Shown: positions 6,966 to 16,605, counted from the stretch's first letter. The stretch: 36,482 nt of DNA from an uncultured Bacteroidota bacterium (GCA_903927505.1 CAIYNF010000164.1:1-36482), one strand, 5' to 3'. The notes: generated by a model not told the origin, from the sequence alone. Program-made: numbers and translations.

Positions 6966-8951
6966 ATGAGAATTACAATAAAACCGCTAATTGCCATTGC
7001 TATAGTAATGGTTAGCATTTTAGGAACCAGTTGCAAAAACAAAGGTTCAAAATCTGGAAGCGCAAAAGATGCTGCCTCTAAAGTTTATGTTGAACCAGGT
7101 AAATACGATGAGTTTTACAATATTGTATCTGGTGGATTCAGTGGACAAGTTTCTATTTATGGCATTCCCTCAGGGCGCCTATTTAGAGTAATTCCTGTTT
7201 TTTCTGTTAACCCCGAAAGTGGTTATGGCTTTAATGAAGAAACAAAACCAATGTTAAATACTTCTCATGGATTTGTTCCTTGGGACGATTCACATCATAT
7301 TGCACTGTCACTTACAAATGGCACACATGATGGTCGTTGGACATTTATCAATGGTAACAATACGCCACGTATTGCACGTATTGATATGAAAACATTTAGA
7401 ACTGCCGAAATTATTGAAATTCCAAATAGCAGTGGAAACCATAGCTCTCCATTTATTACCCAAAATTCAGAATATGTGGTTGCAGGTACACGTTTTAGCT
7501 ACCCTATGGATGATGACAATAGCAATCCTGATGTTCCAATAAATACCTACAAACAAAATTTTAAGGGAACCGTAAGTTTTATTTCTATCGACCCAAAAGC
7601 AGGTACAATGGGATTAGGTTTTCAACTTCTATTACCAGGCTTTAATTTCGATTTAGCGCGTGCCGGTAAAAAAGCTTCAGGTGACTGGGTTTTCTTCTCT
7701 TGCTATAACACAGAACAAGCAAACACTTTATTAGAAGTGAACGCCTCACAAAAAGACAAAGACTTTATTATGGCCGTTAATTGGAAAAAATGTGAAGAGC
7801 TTGTAAAAGCAGGAAAAGGAACCAAGAAAAAGGTAAAATATGCCCATAATATATATAATGAAGAAACACATTCTGCAAAAAGTGAAATATTAACAGATGT
7901 AACCATGTTGGATTCAAAACAATTTGAAGGTTTGGTTTATTTTATGCCATGTCCTAAATCACCGCATGGTTGCGATGTGGACCCAACTGGCCAATACATT
8001 GTAGGCTCAGGAAAATTAGCTGCAATTATTCCTGTATTCTCATTTGATAAAATGTTAAAAGCCATAGCAGCAAAAACATTTGAAGGCAATTTTGAAGGTA
8101 TTCCTGTTTTAAAATATGATGCAGTTCTTCACGGGGAAGTTAAAAAACCAGGATTAGGCCCATTGCATACAGAATTTGACGACAAAGGAAATGCCTATAC
8201 CTCCTTCTTCGTTTCATCTGAAATAGTAAAATGGAATATTGAAAAATTAGAAGTTCTTGATCGTGTTCCTACCTATTATTCTATTGGACATTTATGTGTA
8301 CCAGGTGGACCAACAACCAAACCATGGGGAAAATATGTAATTGCTTACAACAAAATCACCAAAGACAGGTATTTGCCAACAGGTCCTGAATTAACACAAT
8401 CAGCTCAATTGTATAGCATTGATGGAGATAAAATGAAATTATTACTTGATTTCCCAACCATTGGTGAACCGCATTATGCAGAAGCAATTCCTGCTGAATT
8501 AATTGTAAAAAATAGCACCAAAATGTTCAAAATTGAAAACAACAAACATCCCTATGCCGCTAAAGGAGAAGGAATGGCTAAAGTTGAAAGAAAAGGCAAG
8601 GAAGTACATGTTTGGATGACTTCAATTCGCTCACATTTTACACCAGATAATATTGAAGGAATAAAAATGGGTGATGTGGTTTATTTCCATATCACAAACC
8701 TTGAACAAGATTGGGATGTTCCTCATGGATTTGCTATTAAAGGTGCAAACAATGCAGAACTACTAATTATGCCAGGTGAAACCGCAACACTAAAATGGAC
8801 GCCAGATAGAGTTGGTGTGTTTCCAATGTATTGCACAGACTTCTGCTCTGCCTTACACCAAGAAATGCAAGGATACGTTCGCGTATCACCAGCAAGTTCA
8901 ACAGTACCTATTAGCTTCTCTACTGGTACAAATACCGCAGCTAAAAACTAA
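6966..8951 (+). CDS. nosZ: Nitrous oxide reductase, clade II (Sec-dependent, lipoprotein-type)
   Basis: FYNIVSGGFSGQVSIYGIPSGR, WDDSHHIALSLTNGTHDGRW, SPHGCDVDPTGQYIVGSGKL, GPLHTEFDDKGNAYTSFF; C-terminal CuA site YCTDFCSALHQEMQGY. The N-terminus has a lipobox (GTSCKNKG) and no twin-arginine motif. Confidence 0.97.
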   Translation: MRITIKPLIAIAIVMVSILGTSCKNKGSKSGSAKDAASKVYVEPGKYDEFYNIVSGGFSGQVSIYGIPSGRLFRVIPVFSVNPESGYGFNEETKPMLNTSHGFVPWDDSHHIALSLTNGTHDGRWTFINGNNTPRIARIDMKTFRTAEIIEIPNSSGNHSSPFITQNSEYVVAGTRFSYPMDDDNSNPDVPINTYKQNFKGTVSFISIDPKAGTMGLGFQLLLPGFNFDLARAGKKASGDWVFFSCYNTEQANTLLEVNASQKDKDFIMAVNWKKCEELVKAGKGTKKKVKYAHNIYNEETHSAKSEILTDVTMLDSKQFEGLVYFMPCPKSPHGCDVDPTGQYIVGSGKLAAIIPVFSFDKMLKAIAAKTFEGNFEGIPVLKYDAVLHGEVKKPGLGPLHTEFDDKGNAYTSFFVSSEIVKWNIEKLEVLDRVPTYYSIGHLCVPGGPTTKPWGKYVIAYNKITKDRYLPTGPELTQSAQLYSIDGDKMKLLLDFPTIGEPHYAEAIPAELIVKNSTKMFKIENNKHPYAAKGEGMAKVERKGKEVHVWMTSIRSHFTPDNIEGIKMGDVVYFHITNLEQDWDVPHGFAIKGANNAELLIMPGETATLKWTPDRVGVFPMYCTDFCSALHQEMQGYVRVSPASSTVPISFSTGTNTAAKN

Positions 8952-8960
8952 TTTAATAAT

Positions 8961-8992
8961 GCCCAACAGTTTTATAAATAAAGCTGTTGGGC
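8961..8992 (+). terminator. Intergenic hairpin between nosZ and nosL (attenuator, mRNA stabiliser or weak terminator)
   Basis: GCCCAACAG (8961-8969) / CTGTTGGGC (8984-8992), 9-bp perfect stem followed by TTAAATTTT. Confidence 0.55.
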
Positions 8993-9005
8993 TTAAATTT
9001 TAACA

Positions 9006-9992
9006 ATGAAATTCAATAAATATTTCCGATTTTTATTAGGTGCCTCTTGCCTTTTAGCTATCTATTCACTCTACCTACCCATATGGGAAATATACCTATG
9101 GGCACCACAATATCCAGAGGGTTTATCTGTTCAGATCTGGCATAATGATGTAAGAGGAGATGTGGATATTATCAATGGACTAAACCATTACATTGGCATG
9201 AAACATATAAAAACAGAAATGTTTCCTGAATTTAAGGTGTTAATTTATCTTATCCTTGCCTTCATAGGTTTTGGTTTCCTAACCGCTTTAATTGGTTCCG
9301 TTAAACTATTAAAAGCATTTCTCATAACATGTGTGCTTGGTGGTATCATTGCCTTGGCAGATTTTTACAGATGGGGATACGATTATGGCCATAACCTAGA
9401 CCCAACTGCTCCCATTCAAGTACCTGGCATGGCCTATCAACCACCAATAATTGGCTATAAAGACTTATTGAATTTTACTGCATTATCAATGCCCTCCAGC
9501 GGAGGATGGCTAATTATTTCAGTTGCTGTAATTGCATTTGTTGCGCTAATTTTCAATTGGCTAAAAAACAAAAAAATGGCAAGCATAGCTCCATTGTTAG
9601 TAGTATTTACATTGCTACAATCATGTCAAAACAATATTCCTAGCATAGCATTTGGAACTGATGATTGCGATTTTTGTAAAATGAAAATAATGGACAAAAA
9701 ATTTGGTATTGCATTTAAAACACCTAAAGGAAAAGTTTTTAAATTTGATGATTTTCATTGCTACCAATCCTATTTAAAAGACCTGCCTACTAATGAAAAG
9801 TCAACCTATGTAGTTTGCTTCGATCAGCCGGGAGAATTAATAGAATCTAAACTTGCAAGTTTCGCAAATGGGGAACAAATTCACAGTCCAATGGGCGGCG
9901 GAATAGCTTTTTTTAAGGACCCAAATAATATAGAAATAAATTTCCCAGCTATCGAAAAGAAAGGGAAATTCGAAGAATTGACAAATGAATAA
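9006..9992 (+). CDS. nosL: Fusion: multi-pass membrane domain + NosL copper chaperone
   Basis: Several TM helices in residues 1-190; from residue 191 MASIAPLLVVFTLLQSCQNN (an embedded lipoprotein-like signal) then CDFCKMKIMDKKFGIAFKTPKGKVFKFDDFHC, the NosL signature. Confidence 0.88.
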   Translation: MKFNKYFRFLLGASCLLAIYSLYLPIWEIYLWAPQYPEGLSVQIWHNDVRGDVDIINGLNHYIGMKHIKTEMFPEFKVLIYLILAFIGFGFLTALIGSVKLLKAFLITCVLGGIIALADFYRWGYDYGHNLDPTAPIQVPGMAYQPPIIGYKDLLNFTALSMPSSGGWLIISVAVIAFVALIFNWLKNKKMASIAPLLVVFTLLQSCQNNIPSIAFGTDDCDFCKMKIMDKKFGIAFKTPKGKVFKFDDFHCYQSYLKDLPTNEKSTYVVCFDQPGELIESKLASFANGEQIHSPMGGGIAFFKDPNNIEINFPAIEKKGKFEELTNE

Positions 9993-11220
9993 ATTTTTTC
10001 TATTTATTACTACCCTACTTCTGCTTATTATAAATGCGAATGCAAAGCAAATAGTAGTTAATCCAAATTCCAAGAAACACCCCATTCAAAACGCTCTCTC
10101 TCAAGCAAAAGCATTTGATACAATCATCATTTTAAGTGGAAATTACTTTGAGGGTAATTTAAAAATCACCAAACCAATAACCATCATTGGTAAAAACTAT
10201 CCTTGCCTTTCTGGTGAAAATAAATATGAATTAATTTCCATTGAGGCAAACAATGTTAACATTAAGGGTTTAAAACTAATTAATTCTGGCTACTCAGACT
10301 TAGAAGACATGGCTGCCATAAGAATTTATGGCAATAAGAATATTATCCTATCCAATAATATACTTGAGAATAATTTCTTCGGAATTTACCTAACAAATGC
10401 AAGTTATTGTTTAGTAGAAAACAACAACATTACAGGTCCAGATAGAGATCAAAATAATGTTGGAAATGGCATTCATCTCTGGAAATCAACCCATAACTAC
10501 ATTTTAAAAAACAAAATCAAAAAACACCGCGATGGAATTTATTTTGAATTTGTAAAACACTCCATCATTGCAAATAATTTTAGCGAATGTAACCAACGTT
10601 ATGGCTTACATTTTATGTTTTCAGATTCTGATACCTATTATAAAAACACATTCAAAAACAATGGAGCAGGTGTTGCTGTAATGTATAGCAAAAATGTAGT
10701 TATGCTCAAAAACACCTTTGTTTTAAATTGGGGTAGTTCTGCTTATGGACTGCTGCTAAAGGATATTAGAGACAGTAAAGTGCTAAATAATATATTCAAA
10801 AAAAATACAGTAGGTATATATATGGATGGTTGCAGCAGGTCGCATTTTATAAAAAATAATTTTTTAAACAATGGTTATGCTTTAAGAATGCAAGCAAGTT
10901 GCGACGATAATATTTTTAATTTCAACAACTTTATAACTAATACATTCGAGTACGCAACCAACGGTTTTACCGTATTAAACGAAATAAACTTTAATTACTG
11001 GGATAAATACCAAGGCTATGATTTGGAAAGGGATGGCATTGGCGACCAAGTTTTTCATCCTATGAATATGTTAACAGGAATCATAGAAGAATATCCAAGT
11101 ACCATTTTATTATTGCAGAGTTTCCTTTCAGACTTACTTAATTTACTCGAAAAAGTAATTCCATCTCTTACCCCAGAAAACCTAAGAGACAATTACCCCC
11201 TAATGAAACCAATCTTATGA
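9985..11220 (+). CDS. nosD: Nitrous oxide reductase maturation protein, periplasmic beta-helix
   Basis: Signal peptide, IQNALSQAKAFDTIIILSGNYFEGNLKI, repeated NNIL/NNF parallel beta-helix repeats, GNGIHLWKS and NYWDKYQGYDLERDGIGD; between nosL and nosF. Confidence 0.93.
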   Translation: MNKFFLFITTLLLLIINANAKQIVVNPNSKKHPIQNALSQAKAFDTIIILSGNYFEGNLKITKPITIIGKNYPCLSGENKYELISIEANNVNIKGLKLINSGYSDLEDMAAIRIYGNKNIILSNNILENNFFGIYLTNASYCLVENNNITGPDRDQNNVGNGIHLWKSTHNYILKNKIKKHRDGIYFEFVKHSIIANNFSECNQRYGLHFMFSDSDTYYKNTFKNNGAGVAVMYSKNVVMLKNTFVLNWGSSAYGLLLKDIRDSKVLNNIFKKNTVGIYMDGCSRSHFIKNNFLNNGYALRMQASCDDNIFNFNNFITNTFEYATNGFTVLNEINFNYWDKYQGYDLERDGIGDQVFHPMNMLTGIIEEYPSTILLLQSFLSDLLNLLEKVIPSLTPENLRDNYPLMKPIL

Positions 11221-11921
11221 TTGAAATAAATAAGCTTTATAAAAGTTACCATAAACATGAGGTCCTTAATGATATCAACCTAAAACTGGAAAAGGGCATG
11301 ATTGCAGGACTAATTGGACAAAATGGAACAGGCAAAACAACCCTCATTAAATGTATTCTGGGATTAACACAATACCAAAAAGGAGATATTCTCATCGACA
11401 ACAAATCCATTCAAATTGGCCCTGAGTACCGTCAAAAAATTGGCTATATGGCTCAAATTGGTAAATACCCAGAAAACATGAGTATTGCCCAACTGTTTTC
11501 AATGATGCATGAAATAAGACAAGTAAATGAAACAGACAACGAACTCTATGAACAGTTTGAAATAAAAAAAATTGAAAGAAAATTACTGGGACAATTAAGT
11601 GGTGGAACAACTCAGAAAGTAAGTGCCGCATTGGCATTTTTATTTAAACCAGAAATTCTAATATTAGACGAACCAACCGCAGGACTAGATCCAATTGCTT
11701 CAGAAATTTTAAAGGATAAGATAAGCAAAGAAAAAGAAAACAAGCTTATCCTTATCACTTCACATATACTTAACGACCTAGATGAAATAGCCTCACACGC
11801 TATTTTTCTGCAAAATGGTAAACTGCTTTTTTTTGAAACAATTCAAGCACTCAAAGCAAAAAGTGGTCACCACAAATTAGGAAAAACCATTGCTGAAATA
11901 ATGAAGGAAAAACAACAATAG
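11217..11921 (+). CDS. nosF: ABC transporter ATP-binding protein of the Nos system
   Basis: Walker A GQNGTGKTT, LSGGTTQKV signature, Walker B ILILDEPTAGLD; ATGA overlap with nosD. Confidence 0.93.
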   Translation: MIEINKLYKSYHKHEVLNDINLKLEKGMIAGLIGQNGTGKTTLIKCILGLTQYQKGDILIDNKSIQIGPEYRQKIGYMAQIGKYPENMSIAQLFSMMHEIRQVNETDNELYEQFEIKKIERKLLGQLSGGTTQKVSAALAFLFKPEILILDEPTAGLDPIASEILKDKISKEKENKLILITSHILNDLDEIASHAIFLQNGKLLFFETIQALKAKSGHHKLGKTIAEIMKEKQQ

Positions 11922-11923
11922 CT

Positions 11924-12691
11924 ATGATTAAAATTACCAAATACCTCACAATAAGCATCCTCAAAAGTAAATTCATTATTGGATATGGCTTGCTCCTATT
12001 TAGTATATGTATTGGTTTATTTGCAATTAGCAACGACCAAGACAAAGCCATTATTGGAATCAATAATGTGCTACTAATTATTATTCCTATTGTAGTAATG
12101 ATTTACACAGTGAGTCAAATTTACCAATCAACTGATTTTATTAGACTTCTCTTGACCCAACCTATCAAAAGAAAATTTATATTTTTTAGCCAGTTTTTCT
12201 CTTACACAATCGTTTTGGCTTTGATCCAAAGCCTTTCCATTACCTTTTCTTTTATTCTATTCTCAGATGCTTCTTTACTATTTACAGTATTGCTTAATAG
12301 CCTTTTTTTAACCTTTATTTTCAGTGCAATTTCATTTCTAATTGCGTATTCAATAGATGAAAAAGTTAAAGGAATTGGCGTTACTATATTTTTAGGAATT
12401 TACTTTTTAGCTATTTATGATGGCCTATTACTTTTTTTAATTCAAGCTATGAGTGATTACCCTATTGAAAGATTCGGAATCCTTTTGAGCCTCTTCAATC
12501 CTATTGATTTATGTAGGATATTGTTTATTTTCAAAATGGACATCTCCGCATTAATGGGAATAACAGGCGCCATTATGCAAAAAATCATTGGATCGAACCT
12601 CGGTACTATTGTTATATTCATTGTATTGAGCTTGTGGGCTTGTATACCACTTATATTGGCAGGCAGGAAATTCATTAAAAAGGATTATTAA
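11924..12691 (+). CDS. nosY: ABC transporter permease of the Nos system
   Basis: Six-TM-like hydrophobic protein directly after nosF; LLTQPIKRKFIFFSQF and LFNPIDLCRI are typical of NosY-type permeases. Confidence 0.88.
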   Translation: MIKITKYLTISILKSKFIIGYGLLLFSICIGLFAISNDQDKAIIGINNVLLIIIPIVVMIYTVSQIYQSTDFIRLLLTQPIKRKFIFFSQFFSYTIVLALIQSLSITFSFILFSDASLLFTVLLNSLFLTFIFSAISFLIAYSIDEKVKGIGVTIFLGIYFLAIYDGLLLFLIQAMSDYPIERFGILLSLFNPIDLCRILFIFKMDISALMGITGAIMQKIIGSNLGTIVIFIVLSLWACIPLILAGRKFIKKDY

Positions 12692-12802
12692 CGCAACTTA
12701 TACCAGAAATTAATTTCTACAGACCATCCTATAAATAGCATAGAAACAGTAATAAAGTTAAAAATTAATAGGAAGTTTTTTTTTATTACTTGGCTATTTC
12801 GC

Positions 12803-12810
12803 TATTTTTG
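12803..12810 (+). promoter_or_regulatory. Putative -7 element TATTTTTG
   Basis: TAnnTTTG match 40 bp before the ATG at 12851; no TGAC-N4-GTCA dyad seen upstream. Confidence 0.4.
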
Positions 12811-12850
12811 AAATGCAATTCATTTGCAAAATCATTTCCTAACCAATATC

Positions 12851-13693
12851 ATGAGAAAAATATTCTATTTCCTTTGCCTTGGAATTTCATTATTTGAATT
12901 GTCTTCTTGCAAAAAGAATTCAGAGGAACCACCACAATTACCTCCAGTAGTTTTTGCCGAACCAAACACCCCTGAAGGTATGGTAAAAATTGGCACAAGT
13001 TATATCAATGGCGCCAATGCAAAAGCCTATATTTACAGTTATAACAGCCTTTTTGTAGGCTATAACCAATTATTCATAGCCTTGTACGACTCAACAACTG
13101 GCAAACGAATTAACAACGGAACCTTAAATTGCCTTGCACTTAAACATACCGGAAGTGTTGAAAAAGCTTGTCCAAAAGAAATTACAAAAAATACGCTTGA
13201 TTCAAATTTGCTTTACCCCATCAATTTTATTTTTGATGAAGCAAGCTCAACTACTCTTAATTGGGATTTAAATTTCAACTTCTACCAATCAATAGGAAAC
13301 TCATTTAGTGGCAAACTTGACATTTCCGTTGGCAACACAAGTGAACCAAGGGTACTTCATTTCAAAAGTCTAGTTGATTCTCAATCATACGTAATTGCCT
13401 ATATTCCTCCTGTAAAAGTAAAAGTAGGATTAAATGATGCCGAATTTATTATCCACCAAGAAAACAGCAATTACAGTTTTACAGCTGCCGAAAACCTAAC
13501 TACAGTTATTGTATTAAGTATGCCAGCAATGGGACATGGATCGCCAAATAATGTTAGTCCAGTGCATACTCAAAACGGACATTATATGGGTAAAACAAAT
13601 TTCACCATGAGTGGCCTTTGGAAAATCCAATTGAAATTATTCAAAAATGGTATTCTAATTTCAGATCAAGTGATTTTTGATTACACAATTTGA
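12851..13693 (+). CDS. Lipoprotein with C-terminal YtkA/FixH-like domain, probably copper-associated
   Basis: MRKIFYFLCLGISLFELSSCKK lipobox; LSMPAMGHGSPNNVSPVHTQNGHYMGKTNFTMSGLWKIQL resembles YtkA-like domains. ATG 12851 is preferred over the ORF track start at 12824. Confidence 0.7.
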   Translation: MRKIFYFLCLGISLFELSSCKKNSEEPPQLPPVVFAEPNTPEGMVKIGTSYINGANAKAYIYSYNSLFVGYNQLFIALYDSTTGKRINNGTLNCLALKHTGSVEKACPKEITKNTLDSNLLYPINFIFDEASSTTLNWDLNFNFYQSIGNSFSGKLDISVGNTSEPRVLHFKSLVDSQSYVIAYIPPVKVKVGLNDAEFIIHQENSNYSFTAAENLTTVIVLSMPAMGHGSPNNVSPVHTQNGHYMGKTNFTMSGLWKIQLKLFKNGILISDQVIFDYTI

Positions 13694-15702
13694 TCAAGCA
13701 AATTTTAAAACTTTCAGCATTCCTAGGCATATTATTACTGCCTCATTTATTATGGGCGCAAACAGATACACTTCGTTCCAAAATCTTAGGTGAAGTAACC
13801 ATTCAAGGTGCGGAAAACAACAAACAATTTAATTTCTACCAAAGCTCCAAATTAGCCAGTACGGAAGAAATATTAAGCAAAATGGAAGGCGTAAACCTCA
13901 TCAGAAGGGGTGCTTACGGTATGGAACCTACCCTCAGAAATTACAGCGCCAACCAAATCAATTTAAGTATAGATGGCATGCGCATTTACGGCGCCTGCGC
14001 AGATAAAATGGATCCTGTTTCCATTTATGTTGAACCAATAAATTTACAAGGAATCACCGCCAACCAAGGCGCGCAAGGAAACTTCACTGGAAGCAGCATT
14101 GGCGGCAATATCAATTTAAAGTTTAAAGCACCTGCAACCCTTTGTCATAAACAAGAACTTACACAAGTTATACAATCCTATAATACCAACAACCAGGCCA
14201 TTTCAACAAGTTTTGCATATGAAAAATCTGGACCACTTAATGGCTTGCGTTTAAGTGGAACCTATAGAAAAGCAAACGACTACAATGCACCAGACAGCCT
14301 AATCAAACACAGTGGCTATGAGAAAATAAACTTCGCAATCTCTTTCCAACAAGTTATCGATTCAAGCAACCAAATAAGAATAAATTACTTAGGCGATTTG
14401 GGTCGAAACATAGGATACCCTGCCCTACCCATGGATGTAGGAACAGCCAATGCACATATTTTTTCTTTAAGTCATTTGTATAAAAGTAAATTAGAAGATG
14501 GCTTAACTTCAGAAACCAAAATATATTACAATACCATTTTTCACCAAATGGACGATACGCATAGGGAAACTATTGCCATGCACATGGACATGCCCAGTTG
14601 GAGTAAAACCATGGGATTCTATAATGAGGCTTCCTTCAAATTAAGGAAGCAAAAATTATTAACCCGCATAGATGCACACCATAACACTTTGCGTGGCGAT
14701 ATGACCATGTATCCCAACAATGGCAATCCAAAAATGTACATGCAAAGCATGCCAGAAAACACCATTAAAAACATAGGCTTTGCTTTTCAATACCAAATAG
14801 ACCTGCGCTACAATTATTTCATGAAATGGAATGGCCGTATAGATTATTTCAAACAGCAGGCATTACTTGGAGTTGGTTCGGACCAATGGAATGGAATGGG
14901 CTTTAACATTAATGAGATTAGAGCTAACGCAATTAAAAGTCTTTCTTGGATACATGGCCTACTTATGAAAAAAGGCATGAGCCAAACGCTTATTATGGCC
15001 TATGGAGAGCGTTTGCCTAGCAGCAATGAACGCTATGGATTTTATCTTTTCAATCCAATGGACAATTACGACTACCTCGGGAATCCTGATATTAATACAG
15101 AAAAAAGTGTTCAGGTTGAATATATCTTAAAACAAGATTTAAAAGCTTTTCAATGGAGCGTTCAACCCTTCTATCACCATACCCTAGATTATATTTATAC
15201 TTATATTAAAGACCCAAACGACTACTATCCAATGACCATTGGGGCAAAAGGGGTTAAAACATATAAGAATATTTCCTATGCAAATTCAATGGGTGCAGAG
15301 GCTTCGTTTTCTTTTAAAATAAATAGCAATTGGATTTATAAAAGTAACCTCAAATACATTTACACAGAAACATCAGATGGAAAAGCATTGCCATGGGTTG
15401 CACCCTTTAAAATCCAACAAGCTTTAAGAAGCACCATTGGCGGCATTCAATACCAATTAGAACACACCTTTGCCACAGCTCAAAATAGGATCAATACAGA
15501 TTTTGGCGAACGTAAAAGTCCAGCCTTTCAATTGTGGAATTTACGTGCCTCAAAATCATTCACAAAGAAAAAGCAAACCTTTCAATTTGCAATTGCCATA
15601 GAAAATATACTCAATACCAGCTACCACGAACATTTAGATATTGGCTATATTCCAAGAATGGGCAGGAATTTCAATTTCACTTTCGGATACATTTTAAGGT
15701 AG
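13690..15702 (+). CDS. TonB-dependent outer-membrane receptor, OprC/NosA-like copper receptor
   Basis: TTG start overlapping the upstream stop (TTGA); signal peptide; plug domain with LRNYSANQINLSIDGMRIYGACADKMDPVSIYVEP; long beta-barrel ending in aromatic FNFTFGYILR. CxxxM in the plug resembles the copper-binding motif described for OprC. Confidence 0.85.
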   Translation: MIKQILKLSAFLGILLLPHLLWAQTDTLRSKILGEVTIQGAENNKQFNFYQSSKLASTEEILSKMEGVNLIRRGAYGMEPTLRNYSANQINLSIDGMRIYGACADKMDPVSIYVEPINLQGITANQGAQGNFTGSSIGGNINLKFKAPATLCHKQELTQVIQSYNTNNQAISTSFAYEKSGPLNGLRLSGTYRKANDYNAPDSLIKHSGYEKINFAISFQQVIDSSNQIRINYLGDLGRNIGYPALPMDVGTANAHIFSLSHLYKSKLEDGLTSETKIYYNTIFHQMDDTHRETIAMHMDMPSWSKTMGFYNEASFKLRKQKLLTRIDAHHNTLRGDMTMYPNNGNPKMYMQSMPENTIKNIGFAFQYQIDLRYNYFMKWNGRIDYFKQQALLGVGSDQWNGMGFNINEIRANAIKSLSWIHGLLMKKGMSQTLIMAYGERLPSSNERYGFYLFNPMDNYDYLGNPDINTEKSVQVEYILKQDLKAFQWSVQPFYHHTLDYIYTYIKDPNDYYPMTIGAKGVKTYKNISYANSMGAEASFSFKINSNWIYKSNLKYIYTETSDGKALPWVAPFKIQQALRSTIGGIQYQLEHTFATAQNRINTDFGERKSPAFQLWNLRASKSFTKKKQTFQFAIAIENILNTSYHEHLDIGYIPRMGRNFNFTFGYILR

Positions 15703-15730
15703 AAAAACACCATCTAATTAGACATAAAAA

Positions 15731-15760
15731 AACGGCTTGCTAAATAATTAGCAAGCCGTT
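15731..15760. terminator. Bidirectional terminator-like hairpin
   Basis: AACGGCTTGCTAA-ATAA-TTAGCAAGCCGTT, 13-bp perfect arms, flanked by A-run and T-rich sequence between convergent genes. Confidence 0.85.
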
Positions 15761-15782
15761 TAATATTAAATAAGCTTAGGAA

Positions 15783-16511
15783 TTATTTCCAAGTATAATC
15801 AGTAATTACTGAAGCTGAAGTTTCATCAGTTTCAGTTTGTTTGGTAACTCTACCTTTGGTATCATATTCATATACATTGCTGGTAAATGTCCCATCATCA
15901 TTAGTAGTTTTCTTAATTAAATTTTTGTTTCCACCCATAAATTGCTCTGCTTTATCTGTAGCAAATAATGAATTAACTTTATCTAAGTAAAAGGTATAAT
16001 CAGAAACACTTGTTGTTGTGCCATCATCAGTTGTTTGTTGAATCATATTGCCATTTGAAAATACGGATGTATAGGTTTGCTCAAATGCAGAACCTAAAAA
16101 GCTACCCGACATAAATGTTGTTACAGGCTCTCCTGCAGCATTGTAAGTAATTACAATGCTAATTTCAATCAATCCAGGATAGCTTATTTGACCACTATCT
16201 GCAGTCCCTTTGCTATTTAAATAGAATTTTTGAGTCATACCACTTGAAGCCTCAGTAACATTTACAACTTTACCGCTATATGTATAAGTAAAATTTTCAG
16301 TAGAGGAATCAATAGCCGAATAAGAAACTTTTGACACCAATTGATTGCTACTATTGTAGGTACGATTGATATAAGAACCATCGTCATCTAAAGATCTAGT
16401 TACCAAATCAACTGCTGTAGGAGTTGTTGTAGTAATTGTGGTACTTTCTTTTTTACAAGCTGTTCCAGCCAGTAAGCTAATGCCAATTAATAAGGCGCTG
16501 ATTTTTTTCAT
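15783..16511 (-). CDS. Hypothetical lipoprotein with YD-repeat-like segments
   Basis: MKKISALLIGISLLAGTACKKE lipobox; repeated NSSNQLVSKVSY / YEYDTKGRVTKQTE motifs. Confidence 0.7.
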   Translation of the reverse strand: MKKISALLIGISLLAGTACKKESTTITTTTPTAVDLVTRSLDDDGSYINRTYNSSNQLVSKVSYSAIDSSTENFTYTYSGKVVNVTEASSGMTQKFYLNSKGTADSGQISYPGLIEISIVITYNAAGEPVTTFMSGSFLGSAFEQTYTSVFSNGNMIQQTTDDGTTTSVSDYTFYLDKVNSLFATDKAEQFMGGNKNLIKKTTNDDGTFTSNVYEYDTKGRVTKQTETDETSASVITDYTWK

Positions 16512-16605
16512 ATGTTTGTTTTTAGTTTAATTCGTTTTACAATAATAATACCAAAATCCCCTTAATCAAGAAGGTTTATTTCAAAACCCTCCTATTACTT
16601 TTTTA

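Noticed and set aside
10000-11100. Repeated AAT/AAC-rich blocks in nosD that look like DNA repeats
   Set aside because: Explained by Asn-rich parallel beta-helix protein repeats typical of NosD.
12705-12718. AGAAATTAATTTCT palindrome downstream of nosY
   Set aside because: AT-only core, no U-tract and no match to the other dyads; probably compositional.
12692-12850. Search for TGAC-N4-GTCA or TTCGGA-N8-TCCGAA upstream of the YtkA-like/TonB pair
   Set aside because: Neither motif found, so this operon is not claimed as part of the predicted regulon.
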